Made by a program: the position numbers and the translations under genes. The notes beneath the pieces are model-generated. The model did not search any database. It was not told where the DNA came from and was given only the letters and a program-made list of their open reading frames with translations. Below are positions 41,703 through 51,348 of a stretch of DNA of 64,000 bases, piece by piece (within the stretch, counting starts at the first letter, position 1; each line of letters starts with the position of its first letter). Where the stretch lies: contig NZ_FMIB01000002.1 of the NCBI RefSeq assembly GCF_900091475.1, forward strand, positions 496,001 to 560,000. The letters are read 5' to 3'. This DNA is from Micromonospora chersina (GTDB lineage: Bacteria > Actinomycetota > Actinomycetes > Mycobacteriales > Micromonosporaceae).

Positions 41703-44700
41703 TCACCGCAGGCGCGCCTCGATGGCCTCGATGACCCGGGGGCGGAGTTCCGCCGCGCGGACGACCGCGTCGACGGACCCGACCTCGACGGCGCGCTGGA
41801 TGCTGTGCACCCGGTCGAACTCCGTGGCCACCTCGCCCAGCTTCTCCGCCCGCACCGACGAGCGCAGCTCGTCCAGCTCCGCGGTGAGCGCGGCGCGGTC
41901 GGCGCCGGTCGCGGCCGCCACGCGGGCCTCCAGGTCACGCACTCGGGGGTCGGCCGCCGTGCGGGCGTTGACGTCGCCCGAGAAGACCACCGCCGCGGCC
42001 GGGGCCCCGCCGAGCACCGAGGCGAACGAGCCCTCCAGCGCCAGCACTGTCATGTCGGGGTTCAGCGCCTTCGAGAACACCACGAACGCGCCGCCGTGGT
42101 AGCGCGAGATCACGCAGAACACGATGGGCCCGCGGAAGTTCACGATGGCGCGGCCGATCTCGGCCCCGTACTCCAGTTGCAGCTTGCGCATGGACTCGGG
42201 CGAGCCGTCGAAGCCGGACAGGTTCGCCAGCACCACCAGCGGCCGGTTGCCGCTGGCCGCGTTGATCGCCCGCGCGGCCTTCTTCGACGAGCGCGGGAAC
42301 AGGGTGCCGGCCGTGTACGTGTCCGGGCCGTCGGTGGGCGGGAAGCCGCGGCGCGGCACCGACCGGGACTCGATGCCGAGCAGGCACACCGGGATGCCGC
42401 CGAGGTGCACGTCCTGCACCACCGCGGTCTCCGCGTCGGCCATGCCGGCCCAGCGCTCCAGCACCGGGTGATCCTGGTCGGCGAGGGCCCGCATCACGGT
42501 CCGGATGTCGAACGGCTTCTTCCGGTCCGGGTTCGCCGTGGCGGAGAAGATCTCGCCGACCGTGGTGAAGTCGCTGCCCGCCACGGTGTGCGGGAAGTCC
42601 GAGATGTCCCGGTCGACGGGGTCGGTCGTCACCGCCCGCCGCGGCGCCGACTCGCCCGGCGCCACGTACGTGTGGTCGTAGTGCGCCATCAGCACGTCGC
42701 GCGCGGCGGGCAGGTTCGGCGCCCAGTACTGGGCCTGCCCGTTCGGGCCCATCACCCGGTCGTAGCCGCCGATGCCGAAGTTGTCCTCGGCCGACACGCC
42801 GCCGGAGAAGTCGAGCGACTGCTTGCCCGTGAGCACCATGGCCGAGTCCGGCGTCATCACCAGAACGCCCCTGGTGTGCATGAGCATCGTCGCCTCGGCG
42901 TTCCAGTACGGCTGCGCGCCGACGTTGATGCCGGCCACGACGATGTTGATCTCCCCGCCGTCCTGGGTGAACTCGACGATCCGCTTGAGCGCGGCCGCCA
43001 CCCAGTCCATGTTCTCCGTGCCGGAGGTCATGGAGATCCGGGCGCCGGCGGACAGCGCGTACCACTCCAGCGGCACGCCCATCCGCTCGGCCAGGTCCAG
43101 CGCGGCGATCACCCGCCGGCACTCCGGCTCGGACAGCGCGCCGAGCGACTTCGTGGGGTCGCCGAGCAGCACGACCCGGGTGACGCCCTGCGGGTGCCGC
43201 GGGGTCGGCGTGGTGACGACCCCCGCGACGATCGCCGCGGTGTTGCGCCCCCTCGGCCGGTCGACCGGCACCAGCGCGTGCTTCTCGTCGAGGTCGTGCT
43301 CGACGAAGTCGCCGAGCAGGCCGGTCAGCTCGTACGGGTACACCGTGTTGCGGCTGCTCGCGCGCAGCACCTTCAGCCGGTAGTCGTCCAGCGGCTCGAC
43401 CGGCTCGGTCGGCGGCTCACCGACGCTCAGCTCGGCGCCGCCGGTGGCGGTGAAGGAGATCCGGACGGCGATCTTGGTCAGCTCGCCGGTCCGGCGGTCG
43501 CGCTGCCGCGCGATGAACAGGATCTCCTCCAGCCCGGCCCCCGCGGTCGTCGGCCGCACCCGCCCGGCGATCATCTCCATCTCCTCGCGGGTGAGCTCGC
43601 TCGGGGGCCAGACGTAGATCACGATGCGGTTGGTCTGGAAGCGTGACTTCGACGGCCGCCGCGACTGCGCGCGACGGATCGAGTCGAGGCAGGCGGCGAC
43701 CGTGTCCTCGGTCGTCGGCAGCGCGACCAGCCGTCCGTCCTGCTCGCGCAGCTCGGTCAGGTCGCGCACCTGCGCGAACGCCACGAGGCGCTGGTCCGAC
43801 GGGTTCTCCCGGGCGACGCACTGGAAGAGGTAGACCTCCTCGTCCGCCGACGGCAGCCGGGTCAGGTCGAACTTGCTGAGCCGCTCCAGCTGCATCCGCT
43901 GCGCGATGTACGGGTGCAGGCCGCGGATCAGCCGGTCCTCGACCATCCCGGTGTCCGACGCCCGGAAGGTGAAGTGGTGGTGCATGACCGCGCCGGCGCG
44001 GCCCGCGACGGTGGCGGTGACCCGGCGGACCTGCCGCGGCAGCGGGTGCGCGGCGACGACCTCGTCCAGCGCGGCCGCCATGGCGTCGAAGCCCTCCGGC
44101 TGGTCCTCCCACGCCAGGTAGATGTCCGCGTCGACGGCGTCCGTGCCGCCCGCCAGCTCCGCGAGCCCGCGCAGCGCGCCGCCGAGCGCGTCGAAGCGCA
44201 CCGCGGCGGAGACCACAGTCGAGTCCGCGCGCTCGGCGACCACGAACGTGCAGCCCGCGACCTCGCGGGTGTGGACGTCGGTGAGCCCCTTGTTGCCGTA
44301 GTAGCGCCGGGTCAGCACCTCCAGCATGACCGCGTTGTCCAGGTGGTCGCGCACGAGCCGCTGGCCGAGCAGCCGTACGAGGGGCTCGGTGCTGCGGACC
44401 ATGGCCGCGATCCGGTCGGCGCGGTCCGGCGCGTCCGGGTGCGCGTCGAGGTGGCGCAGGTGCCGGCGGACCTCGGCGTAGACGCGGGCGCGGTTGCGGC
44501 GCAGCAGCGGCTGGGCGAACCAGGCGAACACCACGCCCCGCGCGAGGTCGGCGACCACCGGGAAGCGGACCTGCGTCGCGGCCACCAGCCGCTCCAGCGC
44601 GAGGCCGGCCGGCTCCCGCAGCGTCTCGTCCGGCGGCGGCTCCCGCAGCCACGACCGCAGCAGCGTCGCGACGACAGTGGCGTCGGCGGACGCGCGCTGT

Positions 44701-47162
44701 TGGGCCAGGAAGATCCGGAAGACGGCGGCTTCCAGGGCGGGGGAGCGCTCCAGGTCGGTGACCCCGTAGTGGCCGAGGGCCTTGCCGAGCTTGGCCTGGA
44801 ACGCGGCCGGCAGCCCGGCCCGCTCGATGTCGAGGCTCTGGAGGTAGGTGTGGAAGTACTCGCGGGCGCTGGGGACGTGGCCGTCGCCGTCCTCGCCCGT
44901 CGGCCGGTTGCGGCTCAGCTCGGCAAGGTCGGCGAAGACGTTTACCAGCTCCAGTTCCGCGGCCAACGGCCGGTGGCCGTCCTCGGTGGCCGCCTGGCGG
45001 GCGGCGAGGTAGTCGTCGAGCACCCGGCGGTCGTCGTGCGGGTCGACGTCGAAGCCCAGCAGCAGGCCGCGCAGGTCCTCCTGGCCGCGGGCGGCGCGCT
45101 GCCGCGCCGGGACATCGGCCGGCCCGGCGGGCAGGTCCAGCTCGACGGCGGTCGCGGCCGGGTCGTCGGCGGTCTCCGCGCCGGAGTCGGCGAGCGGCTC
45201 CAGCCGCAGCAGCGGCGCGCCGGCCTCCACCTGGGTGCCCACAGCGACGGCGCACTCCTTGAGCCGCGCCCGGAACGGCGCCCGCAGCACCGTCTCCATC
45301 TTCATGGCCTCCAGCACCAGCACCGGCGCGCCCGCCTCGACCTCGGCGCCGATCGCGAGCGGCGTGGCGACGACGAGCGCCGGCATGGGGGAGCGGAGCA
45401 CGCCGCCCTCGTCGCGGCTGACCCGGTGCGTGACGCCGTCCACCTCGACCAGGTGGGTCGGCCCGTACGTGTCGGTGAGCACGCGGTACCGCACGCCGTT
45501 GACCACGATCTGCCCGGTGTGCCGGTCGAAGCGGTCCAGCTCGACGTCGGCCGTGCGGACACCGTCGCCCGCCTCGATGCCGACCCGGAACCGGTGCGCG
45601 CCGACCCGTGCCACGCGCATGCGGTAGCTGACGCCGCGCAGCTTGAGGTCCAGTGGCCGGCCACTGGAGTGCTGCACCTGCGGGCGGCCACCGGACGCCG
45701 TCGCCAGCAGCCGCTGCCGCTCGACGCGCTCCTCCTCCTCGTACGCCTCGATGGCGGCGGTCGCCAGCGCGACGGCGGAGTGCCGGTGCGCGACGAGCCG
45801 GCCCTCGCCGCGGACCCGGTCGATCCAGCCGGTGTCCGCGCTGGCGTCGATCACCTCGGGCTGGTCGAGCAGGTCGAGCACGAAGCTCTTGTTCGTGGCG
45901 CCGCCCTCGATGACCACCGTGGTGTTGGCCATGGCCCGGCGCAGCCGGCCGAGCGCCTCGTCGCGGTCCCGGCCGTACGCGATGATCTTCGCGATCATCG
46001 AGTCGAAGTCGGCGGGGATGGTGTCGCCCTCGCTGACGCCGGTGTCCACCCGGATGCCGGGCCCGGCGGGCAGGTCCAGCCGGGCGATGCGGCCGGGGGA
46101 GGGCGCGAAGTCGCGGTCCGGGTCCTCCGCGTTCAACCGGGCCTCGATGGCGTGCCCACGCTCCACGGGCGGCTCGCCGAGCAGGCGCCCGCCGGCGGCC
46201 ACGTGGAGCTGCGCCTTGACCAGGTCGAACCCGGTGGTGGACTCGGTGATCGGGTGCTCCACCTGGAGGCGGGTGTTGACCTCCAGGAAGGCGAACAGCC
46301 GGTCGCCCGGGTGGTAGAGGAACTCGACGGTGGCCGCGCCGCGGTAGCCGACCGCGACGGCCAGTCGCTCGGCCGACGCCTTGAGCTCGGCGGCCTGCTC
46401 CGGGCTGAGCACCGGCGACGCCGACTCCTCGATGACCTTCTGGTTGCGCCGCTGCACCGAGCAGTCCCGGACGCCGAGCGCCCACGCGGTGCCCTGGCCG
46501 TCGGCGATCACCTGGACCTCGACGTGCCGGGCGCCGGTGACCAGGCGCTCCAGGAACACGATGCCGCTGCCGAAGGCCCGCGCCGCCTCCTGGCTGGTGC
46601 GCTCGTACGCGTCGTCCAGCTCGGCCTCGTTGGTGATCACGCGGATGCCGCGACCGCCGCCGCCCGCGGTCGCCTTCAGCATCAGCGGGTAGCCGATCTC
46701 GGCCGCCGCCGCCCGGGCCGCGTCCAGCGTCTCGACCGCGCCGCGGCTCCACGGCGCGACCGGCACGCCGACCTCCTCGGCGATCAGCTTCGCGCCGATC
46801 TTGTCCCCGAGCTGGCGCATGGCCTCGGGGCTCGGCCCGACGAAGGTGACCCCGATCTTGTCGCACAGCTCGGCGAACGCCGGATCCTCGGCGACGAAAC
46901 CCCAGCCCACCCAGGCGGCGTCCGCCCGGGTCTCCACGAGCGCGCGCTCCAGCACCGCCAGGTTCAGGTACGGGCGCGCCGACGCCGGCCCGAGGTCGTA
47001 CGCGACGTCCGCCTCGCGCACGAACGTGGCGTCGCGGTCGACGTCGGTGTGCAGGGCGACGGTCTCGATCCGGGTCCCGGTCTCCGCGGCCAGCTCCCGG
47101 ACGGCGTGGATGAGCCGCATCGCGGCCTCTCCACGGTTGACGATGGCGACACGGCTGAACAC
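41703..47162 (-). CDS. Single-chain biotin-dependent acyl-CoA carboxylase (BC-BCCP-central-CT), eukaryote-like architecture
   Basis: An 1819-residue fusion. Residues 1-450 are biotin carboxylase: ATP-grasp loop ATAGGGGRG (164-172), QRRNQKVIEE and EVNTRLQVEH (294-303). A linker-barrel region precedes the biotin domain, whose Lys621 is in VLEAMKMET. A long central region of about 600 residues without a clear bacterial counterpart follows, then a carboxyltransferase from about 1290 (TPTPRHPQGVTRVVLLGDPT, ALSAGARISMTSGTENMDW, NLSGFDGSP, FRGPIVFCVISRYHGGAFVVFSKAL). This order is that of eukaryotic acetyl-CoA carboxylase, unlike the split ACC/PCC of most actinomycetes. It carboxylates some acyl-CoA to a malonyl-type product. 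GTG 47162 has GGAGGGG at eight bases. Substrate range unknown. Confidence 0.93.
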   Translation of the reverse strand: MFSRVAIVNRGEAAMRLIHAVRELAAETGTRIETVALHTDVDRDATFVREADVAYDLGPASARPYLNLAVLERALVETRADAAWVGWGFVAEDPAFAELCDKIGVTFVGPSPEAMRQLGDKIGAKLIAEEVGVPVAPWSRGAVETLDAARAAAAEIGYPLMLKATAGGGGRGIRVITNEAELDDAYERTSQEAARAFGSGIVFLERLVTGARHVEVQVIADGQGTAWALGVRDCSVQRRNQKVIEESASPVLSPEQAAELKASAERLAVAVGYRGAATVEFLYHPGDRLFAFLEVNTRLQVEHPITESTTGFDLVKAQLHVAAGGRLLGEPPVERGHAIEARLNAEDPDRDFAPSPGRIARLDLPAGPGIRVDTGVSEGDTIPADFDSMIAKIIAYGRDRDEALGRLRRAMANTTVVIEGGATNKSFVLDLLDQPEVIDASADTGWIDRVRGEGRLVAHRHSAVALATAAIEAYEEEERVERQRLLATASGGRPQVQHSSGRPLDLKLRGVSYRMRVARVGAHRFRVGIEAGDGVRTADVELDRFDRHTGQIVVNGVRYRVLTDTYGPTHLVEVDGVTHRVSRDEGGVLRSPMPALVVATPLAIGAEVEAGAPVLVLEAMKMETVLRAPFRARLKECAVAVGTQVEAGAPLLRLEPLADSGAETADDPAATAVELDLPAGPADVPARQRAARGQEDLRGLLLGFDVDPHDDRRVLDDYLAARQAATEDGHRPLAAELELVNVFADLAELSRNRPTGEDGDGHVPSAREYFHTYLQSLDIERAGLPAAFQAKLGKALGHYGVTDLERSPALEAAVFRIFLAQQRASADATVVATLLRSWLREPPPDETLREPAGLALERLVAATQVRFPVVADLARGVVFAWFAQPLLRRNRARVYAEVRRHLRHLDAHPDAPDRADRIAAMVRSTEPLVRLLGQRLVRDHLDNAVMLEVLTRRYYGNKGLTDVHTREVAGCTFVVAERADSTVVSAAVRFDALGGALRGLAELAGGTDAVDADIYLAWEDQPEGFDAMAAALDEVVAAHPLPRQVRRVTATVAGRAGAVMHHHFTFRASDTGMVEDRLIRGLHPYIAQRMQLERLSKFDLTRLPSADEEVYLFQCVARENPSDQRLVAFAQVRDLTELREQDGRLVALPTTEDTVAACLDSIRRAQSRRPSKSRFQTNRIVIYVWPPSELTREEMEMIAGRVRPTTAGAGLEEILFIARQRDRRTGELTKIAVRISFTATGGAELSVGEPPTEPVEPLDDYRLKVLRASSRNTVYPYELTGLLGDFVEHDLDEKHALVPVDRPRGRNTAAIVAGVVTTPTPRHPQGVTRVVLLGDPTKSLGALSEPECRRVIAALDLAERMGVPLEWYALSAGARISMTSGTENMDWVAAALKRIVEFTQDGGEINIVVAGINVGAQPYWNAEATMLMHTRGVLVMTPDSAMVLTGKQSLDFSGGVSAEDNFGIGGYDRVMGPNGQAQYWAPNLPAARDVLMAHYDHTYVAPGESAPRRAVTTDPVDRDISDFPHTVAGSDFTTVGEIFSATANPDRKKPFDIRTVMRALADQDHPVLERWAGMADAETAVVQDVHLGGIPVCLLGIESRSVPRRGFPPTDGPDTYTAGTLFPRSSKKAARAINAASGNRPLVVLANLSGFDGSPESMRKLQLEYGAEIGRAIVNFRGPIVFCVISRYHGGAFVVFSKALNPDMTVLALEGSFASVLGGAPAAAVVFSGDVNARTAADPRVRDLEARVAAATGADRAALTAELDELRSSVRAEKLGEVATEFDRVHSIQRAVEVGSVDAVVRAAELRPRVIEAIEARLR

Positions 47163-47325
47163 CCGACCGACCCCTCCGTTGGACCCACGATGTACACGCC
47201 GCGAGGCGACAACCCCCGGCAGTGATCACCTTTCCGCGTGCCGGCCGGCGGCGCCATGTCGTAACCGCCGAACCCTGAGCGGCGCGGGTTGTAGGAACCG
47301 AACAAAACTTTTTGGCGTCCCGCGC

Positions 47326-48081
47326 TCAGGCGTGGTGCCGGGGCGTCACGAATCCGGGGGCCCGCTGCGGGGACTCGCCGGTGACCTGGGTGATGATCTC
47401 CGCGGCCACGTCCCGGAGCTTCCGGTTGCGGTTCTGGGACGCCTGCCGCAGCAGGGTGAACGCCTCCGTGGCGGTGCACCGCTGCTGACCCATGATCACT
47501 CCGAGGGCCTGGTCGATCACGCTGCGTGAGGCCATCGCGTCGGTGAGCTGCTGGTGGAGCAGCGCCTGGTCGGTCTGCCGCAGGATGACGGTCAGCGCCA
47601 CCGACGCCTGCTCGGTGAACGCCAGGGCGTGCCGGTGCGCCGTGTCGCCGAAGGCGTGCGGCTGGGTGGCGTAGAGGTTCAACGCGCCGACGGTCTCGCG
47701 GTCGACAGTCACCGGCAGCGACAGCGAACTGAGGATGCCGAGGCGGAGCGCGTGTTCCCGGTAGCCGCGCCAGCGTCGGTCGTCGCGCAGGTCGGTCACC
47801 TCGACGACCTGACCCTGCCGCAGCGCCGCGAGGCACGGGCCCTCGTCGGCCCCGTACTGGATCTCGTCGCCCTGCGCCGCGAGGTCGCCGCTGCTCGCGA
47901 CCGTCATGGCACCGCCGTCGCCGCGCACGGTCAGCCCGCACGCCACCGCGGGGGCGACGACCTCCGCCGCCACCCGGACGATCTGGTCCAGGAACACGTC
48001 GACGTGCGGCGAGTCGGCGAGCAGCGCCAACAGTCGGCCGTACGCCGAGGCCAGAGACGGGTCAGCAGAACCGGACACCAC
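47326..48081 (-). CDS. GAF-ANTAR RNA-binding antiterminator protein
   Basis: A 251-residue regulator. A GAF domain (about residues 20-165) has EGPCLAALRQGQVVEVTDLRDDRRW and SSLSLPVTVDRETVGALNLYA; the C-terminal ANTAR domain (LTDAMASRSVIDQALGVIMGQQRCTATEAFTLLRQAS) binds paired RNA hexaloops and blocks terminators. GTG 48081 or 48078 follows AGGAGG at 5 or 8 bases; choice between the two is open. No hexaloop target is obvious next to it. The 254 bases between it and the divergent STAS gene hold nothing I recognise. Confidence 0.9.
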   Translation of the reverse strand: MVSGSADPSLASAYGRLLALLADSPHVDVFLDQIVRVAAEVVAPAVACGLTVRGDGGAMTVASSGDLAAQGDEIQYGADEGPCLAALRQGQVVEVTDLRDDRRWRGYREHALRLGILSSLSLPVTVDRETVGALNLYATQPHAFGDTAHRHALAFTEQASVALTVILRQTDQALLHQQLTDAMASRSVIDQALGVIMGQQRCTATEAFTLLRQASQNRNRKLRDVAAEIITQVTGESPQRAPGFVTPRHHA

Positions 48082-48335
48082 CGCTACCTCCTGTAATCCA
48101 CGTGCCCGTTCGGTCGCACCGACGGTGATGCCACTGCTCCGGCCCGCCCTGGTGGGCGTGGCCGGTGCCTTTCCTGTCGAGGAGCCCACTTTTCCCCGGT
48201 CGGCGGGGGTGCCAATCGGGCGGAACGGGGCTAGGGTCGGGGTGGGTTCGGACATGAGCCCAGGACCAGCGCCGCGCCGCCGATGGTGGGCGGCCGCATC
48301 AACCCGGTCTGACGTCCTCACCGGAGGAGCAGCTC

Positions 48336-48698
48336 ATGTCCGTCGACCACGCGCAGCATCCCGAGATCCGCGAGACCGCCCGCCCGGAGGCTCTGTCCCT
48401 GGCGCTCGCCCGGGAGGGTCCGGCGGCGGTGGTGCGGGTCGGCGGCCCGCTCGACCTGGCGTCCGTCGACCGGCTCGTCGGCCTTGTTGACCGGCTGATG
48501 GGCGGCAGGCCGCCCCCAATCCTGGTGCTCGACCTGAGCGCGGTCAGCTTCTTCTGCGCCGCCGGCGTCAACGCGCTGCTCACGGTTCGCCGGCGGGTCG
48601 CCTCGGCGGGCTGCACCCTGATGGTGCGCGAGCCCTCGCCGATCACCGTCAAGGTCCTCGACATCGTCGGCCTCACGGACGAATTCATCACCGAGTGA
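48336..48698 (+). CDS. STAS-domain anti-sigma-factor-antagonist-like protein without phosphorylatable Ser
   Basis: A 120-residue STAS protein: VRVGGPLDLASVDRLVGLVDRL, then LVLDLSAVSFFCAAGVNALLTVRRRV and LMVREPSPITVKVLDIVGL. In ordinary antagonists such as SpoIIAA the strand is followed by DSSG, with a phosphorylated Ser; here that place reads CAAG, so phosphorylation by an anti-sigma kinase cannot occur. It may be constitutively active or act with another partner. ATG 48336 has CCGGAGGAG upstream. It is divergent from the ANTAR regulator and probably under separate control. Confidence 0.88.
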   Translation: MSVDHAQHPEIRETARPEALSLALAREGPAAVVRVGGPLDLASVDRLVGLVDRLMGGRPPPILVLDLSAVSFFCAAGVNALLTVRRRVASAGCTLMVREPSPITVKVLDIVGLTDEFITE

Positions 48699-48842
48699 CC
48701 TGCCTTTCCCTCCACGCCTGTCCGCGGAGGGCAGCGGTCACATCGGACTGCCGCCCGCCGGCCTGCCGCAGATACCCGTGGTGGATCAGTCCGAAACGGC
48801 CCCGTGAGCGCAGCCACGCGCCGCCTGGCCGCGACCGCGGGC

Positions 48843-50087
48843 TCAGCCCGTGGGGCGGCGCGCGTCGACGGCCCGGCCCATCCGGGTGACGGCCTCGGTG
48901 AGGATCGCGGGCGAGGTGGCGAAGTTGAGGCGTGCGAAGCCGGCCCCGCCGGTGCCGAAGACGTGCCCGGAGCTGAGGGCGACCCGTGCGTGGTCGAGGA
49001 ACCACTTCGCGGGCCCCGCGAGGTCGCTGGCCACCCCGGGCCCGCCGGCCGGCTCCTCGGCGGGAAGGCCCAACCTGGTGCAGTCCAGCCAGGCGAGGTA
49101 GGTGCCCTCGGGCGGCCGGTGGGTGACGGCCGGCAGGTGCTTCGCCAGCAGGGTCTCCAGCAGGGTGCGGTTGGCGTCGAGGCCGTCGAGGAGGAGGTCG
49201 AGCCACGGCCCGCCGGCACGGAACGCGGCGGTGTGCGCCAGGACGCCCAGGTGGCTGGGCCCGTGGCTGACCTCTTCGGGCATGCGGCGCAGGTCGGCGG
49301 TGGCCTCCGGCCCGGCGACGGCGAGCGCCGCCTTGAGGCCGGCGAGGTTCCACGCCTTGGAGGCGGAGGTGAGGGCGAACGCGTCCTCGGCGCCGGACAC
49401 CGTGAGGTACGGGGTGAAACGCGCCCCGGGCAGCACCAGCGGGGCGTGGATCTCGTCGGAGACCACCCGCACCCCGTGCCGCCGGGCCAGCTCGGCGACC
49501 GCCTCCAACTCGTCGCGGCGGTGGACCACACCGGTCGGGTTGTGCGGGTTGCACAGCAGGAAAGCCGGCCGGCTCCCGCAGGCCCGGGCCCGGCGGAACG
49601 CCTCGTCGAGCGCGGCGGGGTCCATCCGCAGGTCGGGGCCGAGCGGGGCCTCGACCACCCGCCTGTCGGCGTGCTCGACGAACGCGTAGAAGGGCGGGTA
49701 GACGGGGGAACAGACGACCACGGCGTCACCGGGACCGGTCACCAGCCGGAGCACCTCGACGACGCCCATCATCACGTCGGGAACGACGCTGGTGCGGTCG
49801 ACCTGGAAGTCCTGCCAGCCCCAGCGGCCGGCGGCGAACTCGCCGAGCGCCTCGGCGTACGCCGTGCCGTGCGAGTAGCCGGTGTCGCCGAGGTCGACCG
49901 CGCGGCGCAGCACGTCGGCCACCGGCGCGGCCAGGGGCACGTCCTGCTCCGCGACCCAGAGGGGAAGCACGTCCGGCGGGTGCATCCGCCACTTCACGCT
50001 GCTGCGCTGCCGGAGGTCGTCCAGCGTGAGCACGGTGAGCGGGTTCCGGGCCGCGGAGCCGTCGGCCGAGGGGTCGGGGCCTGCCAT
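48843..50087 (-). CDS. PLP-dependent MalY/PatB-type aminotransferase or C-S lyase
   Basis: A 414-residue fold-type-I PLP enzyme. Start ATG 50087 ([11 protein letters not shown]) has a GGGTGG site. Hallmarks: [55 protein letters not shown] and the Schiff-base Lys in [15 protein letters not shown]. The MalY/PatB branch is known for cystathionine beta-lyase activity plus regulatory roles. It is last gene of the acyl-CoA operon, 10 bases after the dehydrogenase, and its link to fatty-acid or side-chain catabolism is not obvious. It could be a coincidental passenger. Confidence 0.88.
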   Translation of the reverse strand: MAGPDPSADGSAARNPLTVLTLDDLRQRSSVKWRMHPPDVLPLWVAEQDVPLAAPVADVLRRAVDLGDTGYSHGTAYAEALGEFAAGRWGWQDFQVDRTSVVPDVMMGVVEVLRLVTGPGDAVVVCSPVYPPFYAFVEHADRRVVEAPLGPDLRMDPAALDEAFRRARACGSRPAFLLCNPHNPTGVVHRRDELEAVAELARRHGVRVVSDEIHAPLVLPGARFTPYLTVSGAEDAFALTSASKAWNLAGLKAALAVAGPEATADLRRMPEEVSHGPSHLGVLAHTAAFRAGGPWLDLLLDGLDANRTLLETLLAKHLPAVTHRPPEGTYLAWLDCTRLGLPAEEPAGGPGVASDLAGPAKWFLDHARVALSSGHVFGTGGAGFARLNFATSPAILTEAVTRMGRAVDARRPTG

Positions 50088-50097
50088 GCCCACCACC

Positions 50098-51348
50098 CTA
50101 GGCCGTACCCCTTCCGCTGTCGTTCCGCCGCCGGGCCGCGGCCTGGCGGCGCAGCTCGTGGCGGGCCAGGGCGTTGCGGTGCACCTCGTCCGGTCCGTCG
50201 GCGAAGCGCAGCGTGCGGATGCCGGCGTAGGCCCGCGCCAGCGGGAAGTCCTGGGAAAGCCCCGCGGCGCCATGCACCTGGATCGCCTTGTCCAGGATCC
50301 ACTGGACGGTGGCCGGGGTGGCGATCTTGATGGCCTGGATCTCGGTGTGCGCGCCCTTGTTGCCGACGGTGTCCATGAGCCAGGCCGTCTTGAGCACCAG
50401 CAGGCGCAGCTGCTCGATCCGCACCCGGGACTCGGCGATCCACTCCCGGATCACGCCCTGCTCGGCCAGCGGCCGGCCGAACGCGACCCGCTGCTCGGCG
50501 CGGGCGCACATCAGCTCAATGGCCCGCTCCGCGAGGCCGATGGAGCGCATGCAGTGGTGGATGCGGCCGGGGCCGAGCCGGGCCTGGGCGATTGCGAAGC
50601 CCTCGCCCTCGGCGCCGATCAGGTTCTCGACCGGCACCCGTACGTCGTGGAACGCCAGCTCGGCGTGGCCGCCGTGGTCGTGGTCGTCGTACCCGAACAC
50701 CTCCATGCCCCGGGTGATCTCCAGGCCCGGGGTGTCCCGCGGGACCAGCACCATGGACTGCTGGCGGTGCCGCTCGGCGTGCGGATCGGTCTTGCCCATC
50801 ACGATGAGGATCCGGGCGTTCGGGTTCATGGCGCCGGTGATCCACCACTTCCGGCCGTTGATCACGTAGTGGTCGCCGTCGCGCTCGATCCGGGTGGCGA
50901 TGTTCGTGGCGTCCGACGACGCCACGTCGGGCTCCGTCATGGCGAACGAGGACCGGATCTCGCCGTCCAGCAACGGCTCCAGCCACCGCTCGCGCTGCTG
51001 GGCGGTGCCGAACATCGCCAGCACCTCCATGTTGCCGGTGTCCGGCGCGGCGCAGTTCACCGCGGCCGGCGCCAGGTGGCTGCGCCCGGTGATCTCGGCG
51101 AGCGGGGCGTACTGGAGGTTGGTCAGGCCGGCGCCGTGCTCACCGGGCAGGAAGAGGTTCCACAGCCCCCGCTTCCGCGCCGCGGCGCGCAACTCCGCGA
51201 GCACCGGCACCGAGTCCCAGGCCCAGCGGTCGTCGAGTTGCCCGAGCTGCTCGTGGAAGACCTGCTCGGCCGGGTGGACGTGGCTGTCCATGAAGTCCAG
51301 AAGGTTGTCGCGCAGCCCCTCGGTCCGCGGGTCCAGGGCGAAGTCCAT
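50098..51348 (-). CDS. Acyl-CoA dehydrogenase (ACAD10/11-like)
   Basis: A 416-residue flavoenzyme. ACAD motifs are [28 protein letters not shown] and the C-terminal [34 protein letters not shown]. The catalytic base region is in the C-terminal segment. Next to it, in a TGATG overlap at 51348, is the phosphotransferase-like gene; the two domains are fused in human ACAD10 and ACAD11, which act on 4-hydroxyacyl-CoA after phosphorylation. This strongly suggests a 4-hydroxy-acid catabolic function, as inference from the fusion. Confidence 0.93.
   Translation of the reverse strand: MDFALDPRTEGLRDNLLDFMDSHVHPAEQVFHEQLGQLDDRWAWDSVPVLAELRAAARKRGLWNLFLPGEHGAGLTNLQYAPLAEITGRSHLAPAAVNCAAPDTGNMEVLAMFGTAQQRERWLEPLLDGEIRSSFAMTEPDVASSDATNIATRIERDGDHYVINGRKWWITGAMNPNARILIVMGKTDPHAERHRQQSMVLVPRDTPGLEITRGMEVFGYDDHDHGGHAELAFHDVRVPVENLIGAEGEGFAIAQARLGPGRIHHCMRSIGLAERAIELMCARAEQRVAFGRPLAEQGVIREWIAESRVRIEQLRLLVLKTAWLMDTVGNKGAHTEIQAIKIATPATVQWILDKAIQVHGAAGLSQDFPLARAYAGIRTLRFADGPDEVHRNALARHELRRQAAARRRNDSGRGTA

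Noticed and set aside
43914..47225. 1103-codon plus-strand open frame over the carboxylase
   Set aside because: Antisense shadow of the well-supported carboxylase on the minus strand; no known domain.
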